From: Treponema sp. UBA6988 | GTDB lineage: Bacteria > Spirochaetota > Spirochaetia > Treponematales > Treponemataceae | Assembly: GCA_002448445.1 (NCBI GenBank) | Contig: DJYC01000002.1 | Span: 1 to 20,653, forward strand | Reading direction: 5' to 3' | Length of the DNA: 20,653 nt | Shown here: positions 14,349 through 20,653 of the stretch, one piece after another | Layout of the letters: each line of letters starts with the position of its first letter | Numbering within the stretch: position 1 is the stretch's first letter | Position numbers and translations under genes: made by a program | The notes under the pieces: model-generated | Databases searched by the model: none | What the model was told of the DNA's origin: nothing | The model's input: the letters and a program-made list of their open reading frames with translations, nothing else

Positions 14349-15878
14349 TCACACGCCTCCATTTCCCGTCAAAACGGAAGTAACCCGCTCCATTTCCATG
14401 CCACGGCTGCCCTTTACGAGAACCACGGCCTTACCGCCATGGGCAGAGGCAAAGTCAAGGACGTCCTTTCCAGCTTTTTCCATTACGCCGGTATCAGCAC
14501 CGTCCATCTCGTTGCCCGCAAAATATTCTATCTTTACGCCAAGATTTTTCTCTTTTGCTATTTCAAGCGCCTTTGAATAAGCGGCATTCATCTCGTTGCC
14601 AATAAAAATAACCAGGGAAGAACCGCTTTTTGCAGCCTGGGCTCCAGTCTTTTCGTGTTCCTTGGCAGAATCATCCCCAAGCTCCTTCATGTCGCCAAGA
14701 ACAAGAACCTTTGGCTCTTTCTCGCTGCCACCGTCAGCATTTTTTATTGAAGAAATGAATTCCACGGCTTTTTCCATGGAATCAGGATTTGCGTTGTAGC
14801 AGTCCTGGACAACCGTAAGACCAGAAAAATCTCCGCTTCCCCTAAGCACCTGGGTACGGCCAAAGACGCTCTTTACCGAATTGATTCCTTCCGCAATACC
14901 TTCTGCACCAATTCCAAGAAGCTTTGCAAGGGCAATGGCACCAAGGGCATCGCTGTAGTTGTATTTTCCAGGCAGGGCAAGAACGGCCTTCTTTCCGCCA
15001 ATGCTAAGCTCCGTTCCGCCAAGGCCAAGGTCGCGAACAAATTCCACCTTGCAGGGATCATCCTCTTCCTGAATGGCATCCGGCCCGTAGAAGACCACGT
15101 TTCCGTCCACCTGGGAGGCAAGAAAGTCTGCAAAGTCATCATTCTTTGGAATAAAGGCTGTTCCAAAACCGTTAAAATGGGAGAAAACCTTTGACTTTTC
15201 CTCGGCAATCCTCTGCCTGCTTCCAAGAATACCAATATGGGCAGTTCCAATGTTGGTCACTATTGCAAAGCGGGGCTTTAGGACCGCCGCAATTTCTCCA
15301 ATCTCGTCCCAGCGGTTCATTCCCATCTCAAAGATTCCGGCCGTATGTTCCTTCCTGATTTTGAATACGGAAAGGGGAAGCCCGGTCTCGCTGTTAAGGT
15401 TTCCTTCGTTTGTGATTACGTTGTACTTTTGCCTCAATATTGAAGCCGCAATTTCCTTGGTGGTAGTCTTTCCAGATGAACCTGTTACGCCAATCTTTAT
15501 AAGGTCCGGGAATTTTTCCACGTAACGCCCTGCTATCTTCTGCAAAGCCGTTAGTGTATTCTGAACTCCAATAAAATATACATTTGGAGCCTTTAAAGAA
15601 ATTTCAGTAAAGAATGAAGGGTCGGCCTCGTAATTCTTAAGGCATATAAGAACAGCGCTTGCCCCCTTTTCTACTGCCTGGGGAATGTACTTGTGGCCGT
15701 CCTGCTTTTCGCCAATGAGGGGAACAAAAAGACTTCCCTGCACAACGCTGCGGCTGTCTGTCTGTACGGAGGCAAAGCAAAAATCTCCACCTCCAAGAAG
15801 ATGGATGCCATCTGCAGCGGAAATTACGTCTTCAAGGGCAAGAAGGCTTTCCTTGCCGTTTGTATTTGTGCCAGTCAT
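14349..15878 (-). CDS. murF: UDP-N-acetylmuramoyl-tripeptide--D-alanyl-D-alanine ligase
   Basis: 509-residue Mur ligase that adds D-Ala-D-Ala to the UDP-MurNAc-tripeptide, the last cytoplasmic step in the precursor. The N-terminal substrate domain includes VQTDSRSVVQGSLFVPLIGEKQDGH. The ATP-binding domain has the P-loop GVTGSSGKTTT (130-140), NEGNLNSETGLPLSVF, FEMGMNRWDEIGEIA and NIGTAHIGILGS. The C-terminal domain has DCYNANPDSM and LGDMKELG, both typical of MurF rather than MurC/D/E. The ATG at 15878 overlaps the preceding stop codon as ATGA, so translation is coupled; the RBS is weak. It is the only mur ligase in this shortened cluster. Confidence 0.96.
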   Translation of the reverse strand: MTGTNTNGKESLLALEDVISAADGIHLLGGGDFCFASVQTDSRSVVQGSLFVPLIGEKQDGHKYIPQAVEKGASAVLICLKNYEADPSFFTEISLKAPNVYFIGVQNTLTALQKIAGRYVEKFPDLIKIGVTGSSGKTTTKEIAASILRQKYNVITNEGNLNSETGLPLSVFKIRKEHTAGIFEMGMNRWDEIGEIAAVLKPRFAIVTNIGTAHIGILGSRQRIAEEKSKVFSHFNGFGTAFIPKNDDFADFLASQVDGNVVFYGPDAIQEEDDPCKVEFVRDLGLGGTELSIGGKKAVLALPGKYNYSDALGAIALAKLLGIGAEGIAEGINSVKSVFGRTQVLRGSGDFSGLTVVQDCYNANPDSMEKAVEFISSIKNADGGSEKEPKVLVLGDMKELGDDSAKEHEKTGAQAAKSGSSLVIFIGNEMNAAYSKALEIAKEKNLGVKIEYFAGNEMDGADTGVMEKAGKDVLDFASAHGGKAVVLVKGSRGMEMERVTSVLTGNGGV

Positions 15879-16177
15879 TTTTTCTTTACGTCCTTCATCT
15901 CTACGCGAACTATCTCTTCCGAAAGGGCCTGCCTCATGCCAAGCTCCTCTTCGGCTATCTTTTCTATCCTGTCCGTGCCCGAAAGCACGCTTATGTCCGT
16001 AATAAGCTTTTTGTTCTGCTCAACCAGGTCTGCCTGCTTCTTTTCAAGGTCAAGCACCTGCTGCTTTAAGTCTGCATACTTTCTTGCCTGAACAGCATCA
16101 AGGATGAGCATTCCCGGTATGCAAAGGGCCACAAGGCATAAAAAAACTATCTTTACAATCGCCAGCGTCCTGCCCAT
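15875..16177 (-). CDS. ftsL: FtsL-like bitopic division protein
   Basis: 100-residue protein with a short basic N-terminus, one membrane segment (about 5-27, LAIVKIVFLCLVALCIPGMLI) and a coiled coil rich in Leu, Lys, Gln and Glu (about 32-65). A short conserved-looking tail contains IEKIAEEELGM, similar to the end of FtsL/FtsB (septum formation initiator) proteins. Sequence alone cannot separate FtsL from FtsB, but the position directly after rsmH is the classical ftsL slot. GGAGG lies eight bases before the ATG; the gene overlaps rsmH by one base (TAATG) and murF by four. It would form a complex with FtsQ in the inner membrane. Confidence 0.75.
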   Translation of the reverse strand: MGRTLAIVKIVFLCLVALCIPGMLILDAVQARKYADLKQQVLDLEKKQADLVEQNKKLITDISVLSGTDRIEKIAEEELGMRQALSEEIVRVEMKDVKKK

Positions 16178-17160
16178 TACAAAGCCTCCACCCCGTAAAG
16201 CCTTTCCTTTCCGGCATCACGGATTTTTCTAACCACACGCAGCTTAGCGCTTCTTGACGGTGAATTGGCCTTAACCTCTTCCTCGCTAGGCTCTACCGGC
16301 TTGCGTGTCAAAAGTTCAGCACAAGGGCTTCCCCCGCAAGTACAAAAAGGAGCTTCCGGAGGACAAACGCACTGTTTTGCCAGGTTGCGGAAATAATTCT
16401 TTACAATCTTATCTTCCAGCGAGTGGAATGTGATTACTCCCATTTTTCCGCCGGCATTGAGAGTGTTGAATGCGTTGTGAATCGCCTCCGGAAGCCGTTT
16501 TAGTTCGCTGTTTACGCAAATGCGCAAAGCCTGGAACGTCCTGGTAGCCGGATGTATGGCTCCGTGGCGGTATTTAGCCGGAACACAGCCATAAATCAGG
16601 TCTGCCAGGACTTTTGTTGAAGAAATCCTCCCGATTTTACGTTCTTCAACTATAGCGGCTGCAATTCTACGGGAGAATTTTTCGTCTGAATATAGATAAA
16701 TCATGTTTGCCAGCTGATCTTCCGGCATTGAATTTACTATATCTTCAGCACTTTCTCCAGCAGACGGATTAAGCCGCATATCAAGTTTTTCATCATGACG
16801 AAAGGAAAATCCCCTCCCACTCCGTTCATAGTGAAAAACACTAATACCTAAATCAAACAAAATAAGGTCGGGATGCCTCTCAAGCGGATAGTCAGCGTAA
16901 AATTCGTTGAACCAGCCGTTGTAAAAAGACATCCTTTCCCCAAAAGGGGCCAGGCGTTCGCGGGCACGGCCTTGTATCTGTGCGTCTGCGTCCACGCCTG
17001 TTATGCTGAGTGAGGGATATTTTGAAAGAAAGTTGAACGAATGCCCACCCTCTCCAAGCGTTGAGTCAATCATGAACGCATCTTTTTCAAAGCTTTCGCC
17101 CAAAGGAGAAAGGTATTCAAGAGATTCATTGAGCAACACTGGCGTATGGACAATTTCCAC
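16177..17160 (-). CDS. rsmH: 16S rRNA (cytosine-1402-N4)-methyltransferase RsmH (MraW)
   Basis: SAM-dependent methyltransferase that modifies C1402 in the decoding centre of 16S rRNA. Landmarks are HTPVLLNESLEYL near the start, the SAM loop DSTLGEGGHS, GVDAD, LILFDLGIS with RGFSFRHDEKLDMRLN, ATRTFQALRICVN, and GVITFHSLEDKIVKNYF. The start is uncertain. I give the GTG at 17160 because homologues begin only a few residues before HTPVLL; it follows GGGGTTAAAAAAA. An ATG at 17187 and a GTG at 17253 are in frame; the last would leave only 18 bases after mraZ but adds 31 residues that do not look like the family, and has no RBS. Near the C-terminus is an unusual cysteine cluster (CVCPPEAPFCTCGGSPC). 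Confidence 0.94.
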   Translation of the reverse strand: MEIVHTPVLLNESLEYLSPLGESFEKDAFMIDSTLGEGGHSFNFLSKYPSLSITGVDADAQIQGRARERLAPFGERMSFYNGWFNEFYADYPLERHPDLILFDLGISVFHYERSGRGFSFRHDEKLDMRLNPSAGESAEDIVNSMPEDQLANMIYLYSDEKFSRRIAAAIVEERKIGRISSTKVLADLIYGCVPAKYRHGAIHPATRTFQALRICVNSELKRLPEAIHNAFNTLNAGGKMGVITFHSLEDKIVKNYFRNLAKQCVCPPEAPFCTCGGSPCAELLTRKPVEPSEEEVKANSPSRSAKLRVVRKIRDAGKERLYGVEAL

Positions 17161-17271
17161 TTTTTTTAACCCCGCACCGCACCCCATGTTAGCGGAAAAG
17201 CCTTGGGCAGTCCGCAAAACAAGCAAAATACGGTTAGGCCGCACAAACCGCACATTGGCGGAGGCACGGCA

Positions 17272-17721
17272 TCATAATAAGATGTCGCCAAAAGAAGCAG
17301 CAGCTTCTTCCAGTTCACTTTCGGCCTGGAGGTTATACCTTGAATAAGTCTCGGAATCCCACAATTCCATAAACTTACCCATTGCAAGGATGGCGCATTC
17401 ACCGCCGCTCTTTAGCGAGGCATAATCCCTAAGACTCTGCGGGATAGAAAGTCGGCCTGATTTGTCAAATTCGACTTGCTGTGCGGGCGCTATAAAGTGC
17501 CGCATAATCTTGCGCTTTTGAGGATCAAACACTGAAGCCTGACCCATTATCTTGGAATTCAGGCTTTCCCATTCTTCTGTCGTAAAAAGCATGAGACAGT
17601 GGTCAAGGCCCTGCGTAACGACGAGTTCATTCTTCTGCAATACATTGCGCAACTTGGCCGGAAAACTAATCCTGCCCTTTTCGTCGAGAGTATTGCGAAA
17701 GTCACCGCTAAGCATTTCCAT
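17272..17721 (-). CDS. mraZ: transcriptional regulator MraZ
   Basis: 149-residue DNA-binding protein with two AbrB-like (SpoVT-AbrB/MraZ) domains. The paired signatures are LDEKGRISFPAKLRNVL in the first half and DKSGRLSIPQSLRDYASL in the second. MraZ forms ring-shaped oligomers and in other bacteria represses its own division operon by binding a set of short direct repeats in the promoter. Here the gene heads the operon and is preceded by exactly such an array. The start is taken as ATG 17721; ATG 17715 (beginning MLSGDF, like many homologues) and GTG 17727 are alternatives, and the last MraZ boxes overlap the ribosome-binding region. A slightly extended, poorly conserved C-terminus follows residue ~140. 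Confidence 0.95.
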   Translation of the reverse strand: MEMLSGDFRNTLDEKGRISFPAKLRNVLQKNELVVTQGLDHCLMLFTTEEWESLNSKIMGQASVFDPQKRKIMRHFIAPAQQVEFDKSGRLSIPQSLRDYASLKSGGECAILAMGKFMELWDSETYSRYNLQAESELEEAAASFGDILL

Positions 17722-17756
17722 TTCCACTGCTCACCACTTTTTCCCACTAATTCCCA
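17722..17756 (-). promoter_or_regulatory. MraZ operator: four 10-bp-spaced boxes
   Basis: On the minus strand, boxes begin at 17756 (TGGGA), 17746 (TGGGA), 17736 (TGGTG) and 17726 (TGGAA), each ten bases apart and each preceded by AG. This matches the known MraZ target, TGGGA-N5 direct repeats. The array lies between the predicted transcription start and the start codon and covers the ribosome-binding region. Two boxes are perfect and two degenerate. Confidence 0.8.
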
Positions 17757-17766
17757 CTTAACTAAC

Positions 17767-17794
17767 ATTTTATCCCGAAATTTTTTAATGTCAA
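17767..17794 (-). promoter_or_regulatory. promoter of the mraZ division operon
   Basis: Consensus -35 TTGACA (17794-17789), a 16-bp spacer and -10 TAAAAT (17772-17767) on the minus strand. The start near 17760 falls at the edge of the first MraZ box, so bound MraZ would block initiation or clearance. Confidence 0.75.
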
Positions 17795-17979
17795 CCAAAA
17801 AAAATGCCGATATTACAATTTTTCTTTTGCCGCCTGCAATTTTTACACTTAATATTTATAGTATATTTTTAAATAGCGTACTTATAGCGGACAGTCTTTA
17901 TGACCACCACAAGCCTTTTTACAATTGCAATATTAGAAAGGAAATTAATTTTCACAATATTTTCTTATGTAAAGCGACC
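17795..17979. other. AT-rich intergenic stretch
   Basis: About 185 very AT-rich bases upstream of the mraZ promoter with poly-T and TATA-like runs. No gene, tRNA or convincing hairpin is visible. With the element at 17980-18150 it makes up most of the 491-base non-coding interval before the plus-strand ORF. It may act as an UP-element or curved region for the mraZ promoter; that is only inference. Confidence 0.4.
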
Positions 17980-18150
17980 GGAAATCAGTTTAGCGTGCAG
18001 CGGAAGGCAAAGCCGGCTGAAAACACGCATGGCTTGAAACTTCGTTGCGGGTACGGAGCGGAACGAACGAAGTGAGTTTTATTTCCTATTCCGCGACACC
18101 GCGGGTTTTCAGACGGCTTTGCCTGGGAGCGGAACGCTAAACTGATTTCC
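17980..18150. repeat. 171-bp element with ~49-bp imperfect inverted arms
   Basis: The left arm (17980-18028) and the reverse complement of the right arm (18101-18150) both begin GGAAATCAGTTTAGCGT and both continue to AGGCAAAGCCG and CTGAAAAC-CGC with few mismatches. The ~70-base centre contains GCTTGAAACTTCGTTGC (18032-18048), which recurs inverted inside the dispersed repeat at 2244-2260. No target-site duplication is obvious. It could be a MITE-like element or a large palindromic intergenic repeat that folds as RNA. Confidence 0.7.
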
Positions 18151-18171
18151 ATGCAATATTTGCAGCCGTTA

Positions 18172-18200
18172 TTGAAGAACACTCAAATTTCCTTTATCAT
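18172..18200 (+). promoter_or_regulatory. candidate promoter for the plus-strand ORF
   Basis: TTGAAG (18172-18177), a 17-bp spacer and TATCAT (18195-18200). The predicted start near 18207 leaves about six bases before the ATG at 18213, and no ribosome-binding site is visible there. Confidence 0.4.
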
Positions 18201-18212
18201 TGCAAAAAGACC

Positions 18213-18929
18213 ATGATAAACACGCTGAATGAATCGCACCTTCACAAGACGCTAAAGACCCTCTATTCATTGGAAAACGAAGGCTGCCAGACTGAAGCCA
18301 AGGCCGGAAAGTACATAGCGGACATACTTACAAAAGAAGGAAACGTTATAGAAATACAGACCGGAAGCCTGGCCCACCTTGCTGCAAAAATAATGTATTT
18401 TTTTGAGCAAAAGCGCACGGTAACCGTGGTCTATCCCCTGGTAACCCAAAAATACATTCAGACGGAAGATGGGCAGGGAAAAATAATCCGCAAAAGAAAA
18501 AGCCCGGTAAAAAAGAACATATATTCAGTCTTTAGGGAACTTACCGCCCTCTGCCCCTTTCTTCTAAAGAGGAATTTCTACCTGCACGTGGTTGAAGTAA
18601 GCGTAACGGAAAAGAGAACTGCCACAAAAGAAAAGGTTCAGTCTGCAAACGGAAGGCGGCACTTCCTAAGGGACTGGATAAAAACAGGCAAAAACCTTGA
18701 CTCTATAGAAAAAAAGCACGTCTTCCACGGAAAAAAGAGCTACACGGAGCTTCTTCCAAAGAATTTGAAGGAGGAATTTACCGTAACAGACCTTTACAAT
18801 GCGGTAAAGCTTACGGAAAGCGGCGTAAAAAGAAATGAAATAAGCCTTATGGTCTGGGTGCTATGCAAGTTGGAACTTATAGAGTTTACAGAAAAGAAAG
18901 GCAGGACAAACTACTACAAAAAGAAATAG
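18213..18929 (+). CDS. uncharacterised protein, predicted PD-(D/E)XK-like nuclease domain plus winged helix
   Basis: 238 residues, not recognised as a named family. Residues 8-75 follow an alpha-beta-beta-alpha-beta order. A helix (HLHKTLKTLYSLE) is followed by YIADILT with Asp37 and NVIEIQTGS with Glu47 and Gln49. A helix (LAAKIMYFFEQ) and a strand (TVTVVYPL) complete it. Asp...Glu-x-Gln with this spacing resembles the PD-(D/E)XK nuclease core, in an ExQ form such as seen in CoiA-like proteins. A basic middle section follows, and residues ~185-238 (FTVTDLYNAV...MVWVLCKLELIEFTEKKGRTNYY) look like a winged helix. No signal peptide. The ATG has no RBS. It is a lone plus-strand gene between the palindromic element and a repeat patch, unlike its operon neighbours. 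Nuclease activity is inference from secondary-structure pattern only. Confidence 0.72.
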   Translation: MINTLNESHLHKTLKTLYSLENEGCQTEAKAGKYIADILTKEGNVIEIQTGSLAHLAAKIMYFFEQKRTVTVVYPLVTQKYIQTEDGQGKIIRKRKSPVKKNIYSVFRELTALCPFLLKRNFYLHVVEVSVTEKRTATKEKVQSANGRRHFLRDWIKTGKNLDSIEKKHVFHGKKSYTELLPKNLKEEFTVTDLYNAVKLTESGVKRNEISLMVWVLCKLELIEFTEKKGRTNYYKKK

Positions 18930-18936
18930 TCCGCCA

Positions 18937-19028
18937 AACCACGGTTGGTGCTTCGCAGCAGAGCTTCCAGCGGCTTGTCGAACCACGGTTGGTGAGCTTG
19001 TCGAACCACACAGCGGAGCTTCCAGCGG
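18937..19028 (+). repeat. nested short direct repeats
   Basis: AACCACGGTTGGTG occurs at 18937-18950 and 18981-18994. CTTGTCGAACCAC occurs at 18974-18986 and 18997-19009. GAGCTTCCAGCGG occurs at 18961-18973 and 19016-19028. A CCTTCGACAGGC motif follows. Such TTCGACAAGCTCACC-like words are common dispersed repeats in many bacterial genomes. The patch directly follows the plus-strand ORF. Confidence 0.65.
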
Positions 19029-19057
19029 TCCTTCGACAGGCACAGGAACCTCCAAAC

Positions 19058-19089
19058 AAAAAAACAGCCCCATAGCAAAGCTACAGGGC
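19058..19089 (-). terminator. intrinsic terminator of the flaA operon
   Basis: On the minus strand: GCCC-TG-TAGC, loop TTT, GCTA-TG-GGGC, then TG and seven T. The central TG/TG positions can form G-U wobbles, giving a ten-pair stem followed by a clean U-tract. It lies about 105 bases after the flaA stop codon; between them nothing coding is seen. Confidence 0.8.
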
Positions 19090-19194
19090 CATCCACATAA
19101 ATATATTATGATGAAACCGGGCACTTGTCCGTACCCCAGAAGGGGTCTGCATCCCGCACAAAAAGCGCGAGATTAAGAAGCAGTATACCTGCTA

Positions 19195-19926
19195 TTACCA
19201 AGCGTCGCTCATGTCGTCTTCGTCTCTGTTTTCCATGTCGTACAAGTCTGTAACTGCACGAAGGTCATCAAAGTAGACGTAGTATGAACCGCGGGCTTCC
19301 ATCGGGTTACAGTCAATGCGGAATCCTACGACGCGGAGACCAGGCTTGTCACCGTGGTATGCGCTCTGCTGGATAATTCCGTGCTCTGAATCTGGTGAAG
19401 GAGGAATTGCAGCCGTAATCTTTTTCCATCCGCTGAATTCGAGTGAACCCATCCAGATTTCAAAGTTGTGGCCAAAGTAGTCCTGAACCAAGAGCCAAAG
19501 CTGGTGACCCATGTTGCGTCCGCAAACCCAAACAGAAACAGTCTTTGTTACGCCTTCGATTGCGATTGGGCGGGCAGCTGTTACGAAGAAAGAGTTTACA
19601 CCGCGGCGGAAGAATTCAGTCTTTACACCGAATACCTTTGTATCAGTCATTTCCTGGCTGTTTGCATCGTTCAACGGCTCTTTTGCAAGAGGGCTACCGT
19701 CAAAGAGGCGACCAGAAATAACACCGTAGTCAGAAGAGATGTGTACGTTCCATGCACCTTCGCGCTCAAAGCGGTCAACGCTTACTTCGCGGAGTGCCTG
19801 GCGTGCACTGTCGTTACCAATAGCAGATGCATCTGGTTCGGCAACACTTACTGAGCCGGACTGTGCAAATGCAGCACCGGCAAAAAGAACTGCCGCTGCA
19901 AGAATTGTCAAATGTAATTTTTTCAT
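19195..19926 (-). CDS. flaA: flagellar filament outer layer (sheath) protein FlaA, second of pair
   Basis: 243-residue exported protein of the spirochaete FlaA family, which coats the FlaB core of periplasmic flagella. A Sec signal peptide (MKKLHLTILAAAVLFAGAAFA) ends at AFA-Q, typical of signal peptidase I. The mature protein has family-like features: VDRFEREGAWNVHISSDYG near the start, VKTEFFRRGVNSFFVTA, VSVWVCGRNMGHQLWLLVQDYFG, SLEFSGWKKITAAIPP, VVGFRIDCNPME and YYVYFDDLRAVTD, followed by an acidic tail. Its size (~240 aa) fits the shorter FlaA2 type rather than the ~350-residue FlaA1. The ATG at 19926 has AAGGCGGTGA upstream, 18 bases after the preceding flaA-like gene, so the two are co-transcribed. 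Confidence 0.9.
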   Translation of the reverse strand: MKKLHLTILAAAVLFAGAAFAQSGSVSVAEPDASAIGNDSARQALREVSVDRFEREGAWNVHISSDYGVISGRLFDGSPLAKEPLNDANSQEMTDTKVFGVKTEFFRRGVNSFFVTAARPIAIEGVTKTVSVWVCGRNMGHQLWLLVQDYFGHNFEIWMGSLEFSGWKKITAAIPPSPDSEHGIIQQSAYHGDKPGLRVVGFRIDCNPMEARGSYYVYFDDLRAVTDLYDMENRDEDDMSDAW

Positions 19927-19944
19927 ATTAATTCACCGCCTTTC

Positions 19945-20653
19945 TTATTTTGCCTTAGCAGCTTCTTCTTTTTCAAATGCATCTTTGAGCTCATAACCGT
20001 CGTAGATGTTAGACAATGTGTTTGTCGTATACTTGAGCTGGTCAAAGAAGATAACGTAGTTATCAACAGCTGCAGTTACATCTGTGCGGATTCTGAATCC
20101 AACGAATGTCATGTCTGGACGGCCAGAGCGGATATATGAGTGCTGGCGGATCCATGTAGGAATGTTAAGAACGATGTTCCTCCATCCCTGGAAGTGGAGG
20201 CTTCCTGCCTTAAGCACATGAACGCGGCCGTCTGCATCGCGGACGAGAACTTCAAGCTTGTAGTTGTAGTTTGCACCCCATACCCAGAAGTCCATCTGAG
20301 TTACTGTTCCTACGAAAGGAATTTCATGAAGGTTGCCTTCTGCATCCTGGGGGAAAACTTCAAACCAGTTGTCACCCTTGCGGTCAAATGCAATCTTTGT
20401 GCCAAGAACGAGACCTTCGGGATCTCCTTCCTTGTGGTATGCGCGCAAAGAATTCGGCATTGCTTCGAATGTTTTTACGATGGGATAACCTTCAGCTACA
20501 AAACGGCTGGCTCTAGCACCCCATGACCAATCCTGTTGTTCATCGAAATTATCGATAACAATTGTCTCTACAGCCTTTGCACTTGGTTGAGCAACTGCAG
20601 GAAGGCAGAATGCAAGCGCAAGAAGGCCGCCTAAAATGACTACGCCCTTTTTC
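19945..20653 (-). CDS. flaA: FlaA-type flagellar sheath protein, first of pair (5' end beyond the window)
   Basis: Partial: the frame is open to the window edge and the start codon lies just outside. The visible 235 residues begin within a signal peptide (KKGVVILGGLLALAFCLPAVA, cleavage AVA-Q), so only the first one to few residues are missing; an internal Met at 20460 is not the start. The mature part parallels the downstream gene: IDNFDEQQDWSWGARASRF, MDFWVWGANYNYKLEVLVRD, GSLHFQGWRNIVLNIPTWI, FVGFRIRTDVTAAVDNYVIFFDQLKY. Both are FlaA-family sheath proteins, likely FlaA2-type paralogues; from memory T. pallidum has a comparable adjacent pair. The C-terminus ends in a Lys/Glu/Ala-rich tail. 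Confidence 0.88.
   Translation of the reverse strand, partial: KKGVVILGGLLALAFCLPAVAQPSAKAVETIVIDNFDEQQDWSWGARASRFVAEGYPIVKTFEAMPNSLRAYHKEGDPEGLVLGTKIAFDRKGDNWFEVFPQDAEGNLHEIPFVGTVTQMDFWVWGANYNYKLEVLVRDADGRVHVLKAGSLHFQGWRNIVLNIPTWIRQHSYIRSGRPDMTFVGFRIRTDVTAAVDNYVIFFDQLKYTTNTLSNIYDGYELKDAFEKEEAAKAK

Noticed and set aside
17901..18035. 43-codon plus-strand frame starting MTTTSLFTIAIL
   Set aside because: No RBS and its second half runs into the inverted-repeat element; it has the look of chance AT-rich coding.

Overview
The window looks like a chromosomal segment of a spirochaete, most likely a Treponema. Three things point there. First, two adjacent genes encode exported FlaA-type flagellar sheath proteins at the right end. 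Second, there is a shortened division and cell-wall cluster (mraZ, rsmH, ftsL-like, murF, ftsW, ftsQ, ftsA, ftsZ) followed by a Xer recombinase, a TPR lipoprotein, dprA and topA; from memory, T. pallidum has much the same order. Third, there are several lipoproteins, including one of the leucine-rich BspA type. The genus is inferred from gene content; no 16S or other marker is present.

Left part (1-2100, minus strand): three small secreted lipoproteins, two of which share almost the same leader and signal peptide, form a probable operon behind a TATAAT promoter. Behind it lies a 32-codon lipoprotein-like ORF with a TTG start. The space between them is full of hairpins.

Next (2100-4230): a GC-rich dispersed repeat, then the only confident plus-strand housekeeping gene, a fused NAD(P)HX epimerase/dehydratase whose promoter is so close that the mRNA should be leaderless. 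It converges on topA across a second repeat copy, an intrinsic terminator and a run of nine 13-bp tandem repeats.

Centre (4229-17794, minus strand): two gene blocks. The distal one is TPR lipoprotein-dprA-topA. The proximal one is the division cluster, running from a strong promoter and four 10-bp-phased MraZ boxes through mraZ to ftsZ and a Xer recombinase, with most genes overlapping or nearly touching. It provides a regulator (MraZ), rRNA methylation (RsmH), a precursor ligase (MurF), a septal glycan polymerase (FtsW), divisome scaffolding (FtsL-like, FtsQ), and the FtsA/FtsZ ring. mraY, murC/D/E/G and ftsI are absent from the cluster.

Right part (17795-20653): an AT-rich gap, a 171-bp element with ~49-bp inverted arms, one unrecognised plus-strand ORF that looks like a small PD-(D/E)XK-type nuclease with a C-terminal winged helix, a patch of nested repeats, a clear intrinsic terminator, and the flaA pair, the upstream member of which is cut by the window edge. 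The best candidate for something undescribed is the repeat-flanked nuclease-like gene; the best-supported regulatory finding is the MraZ box array.
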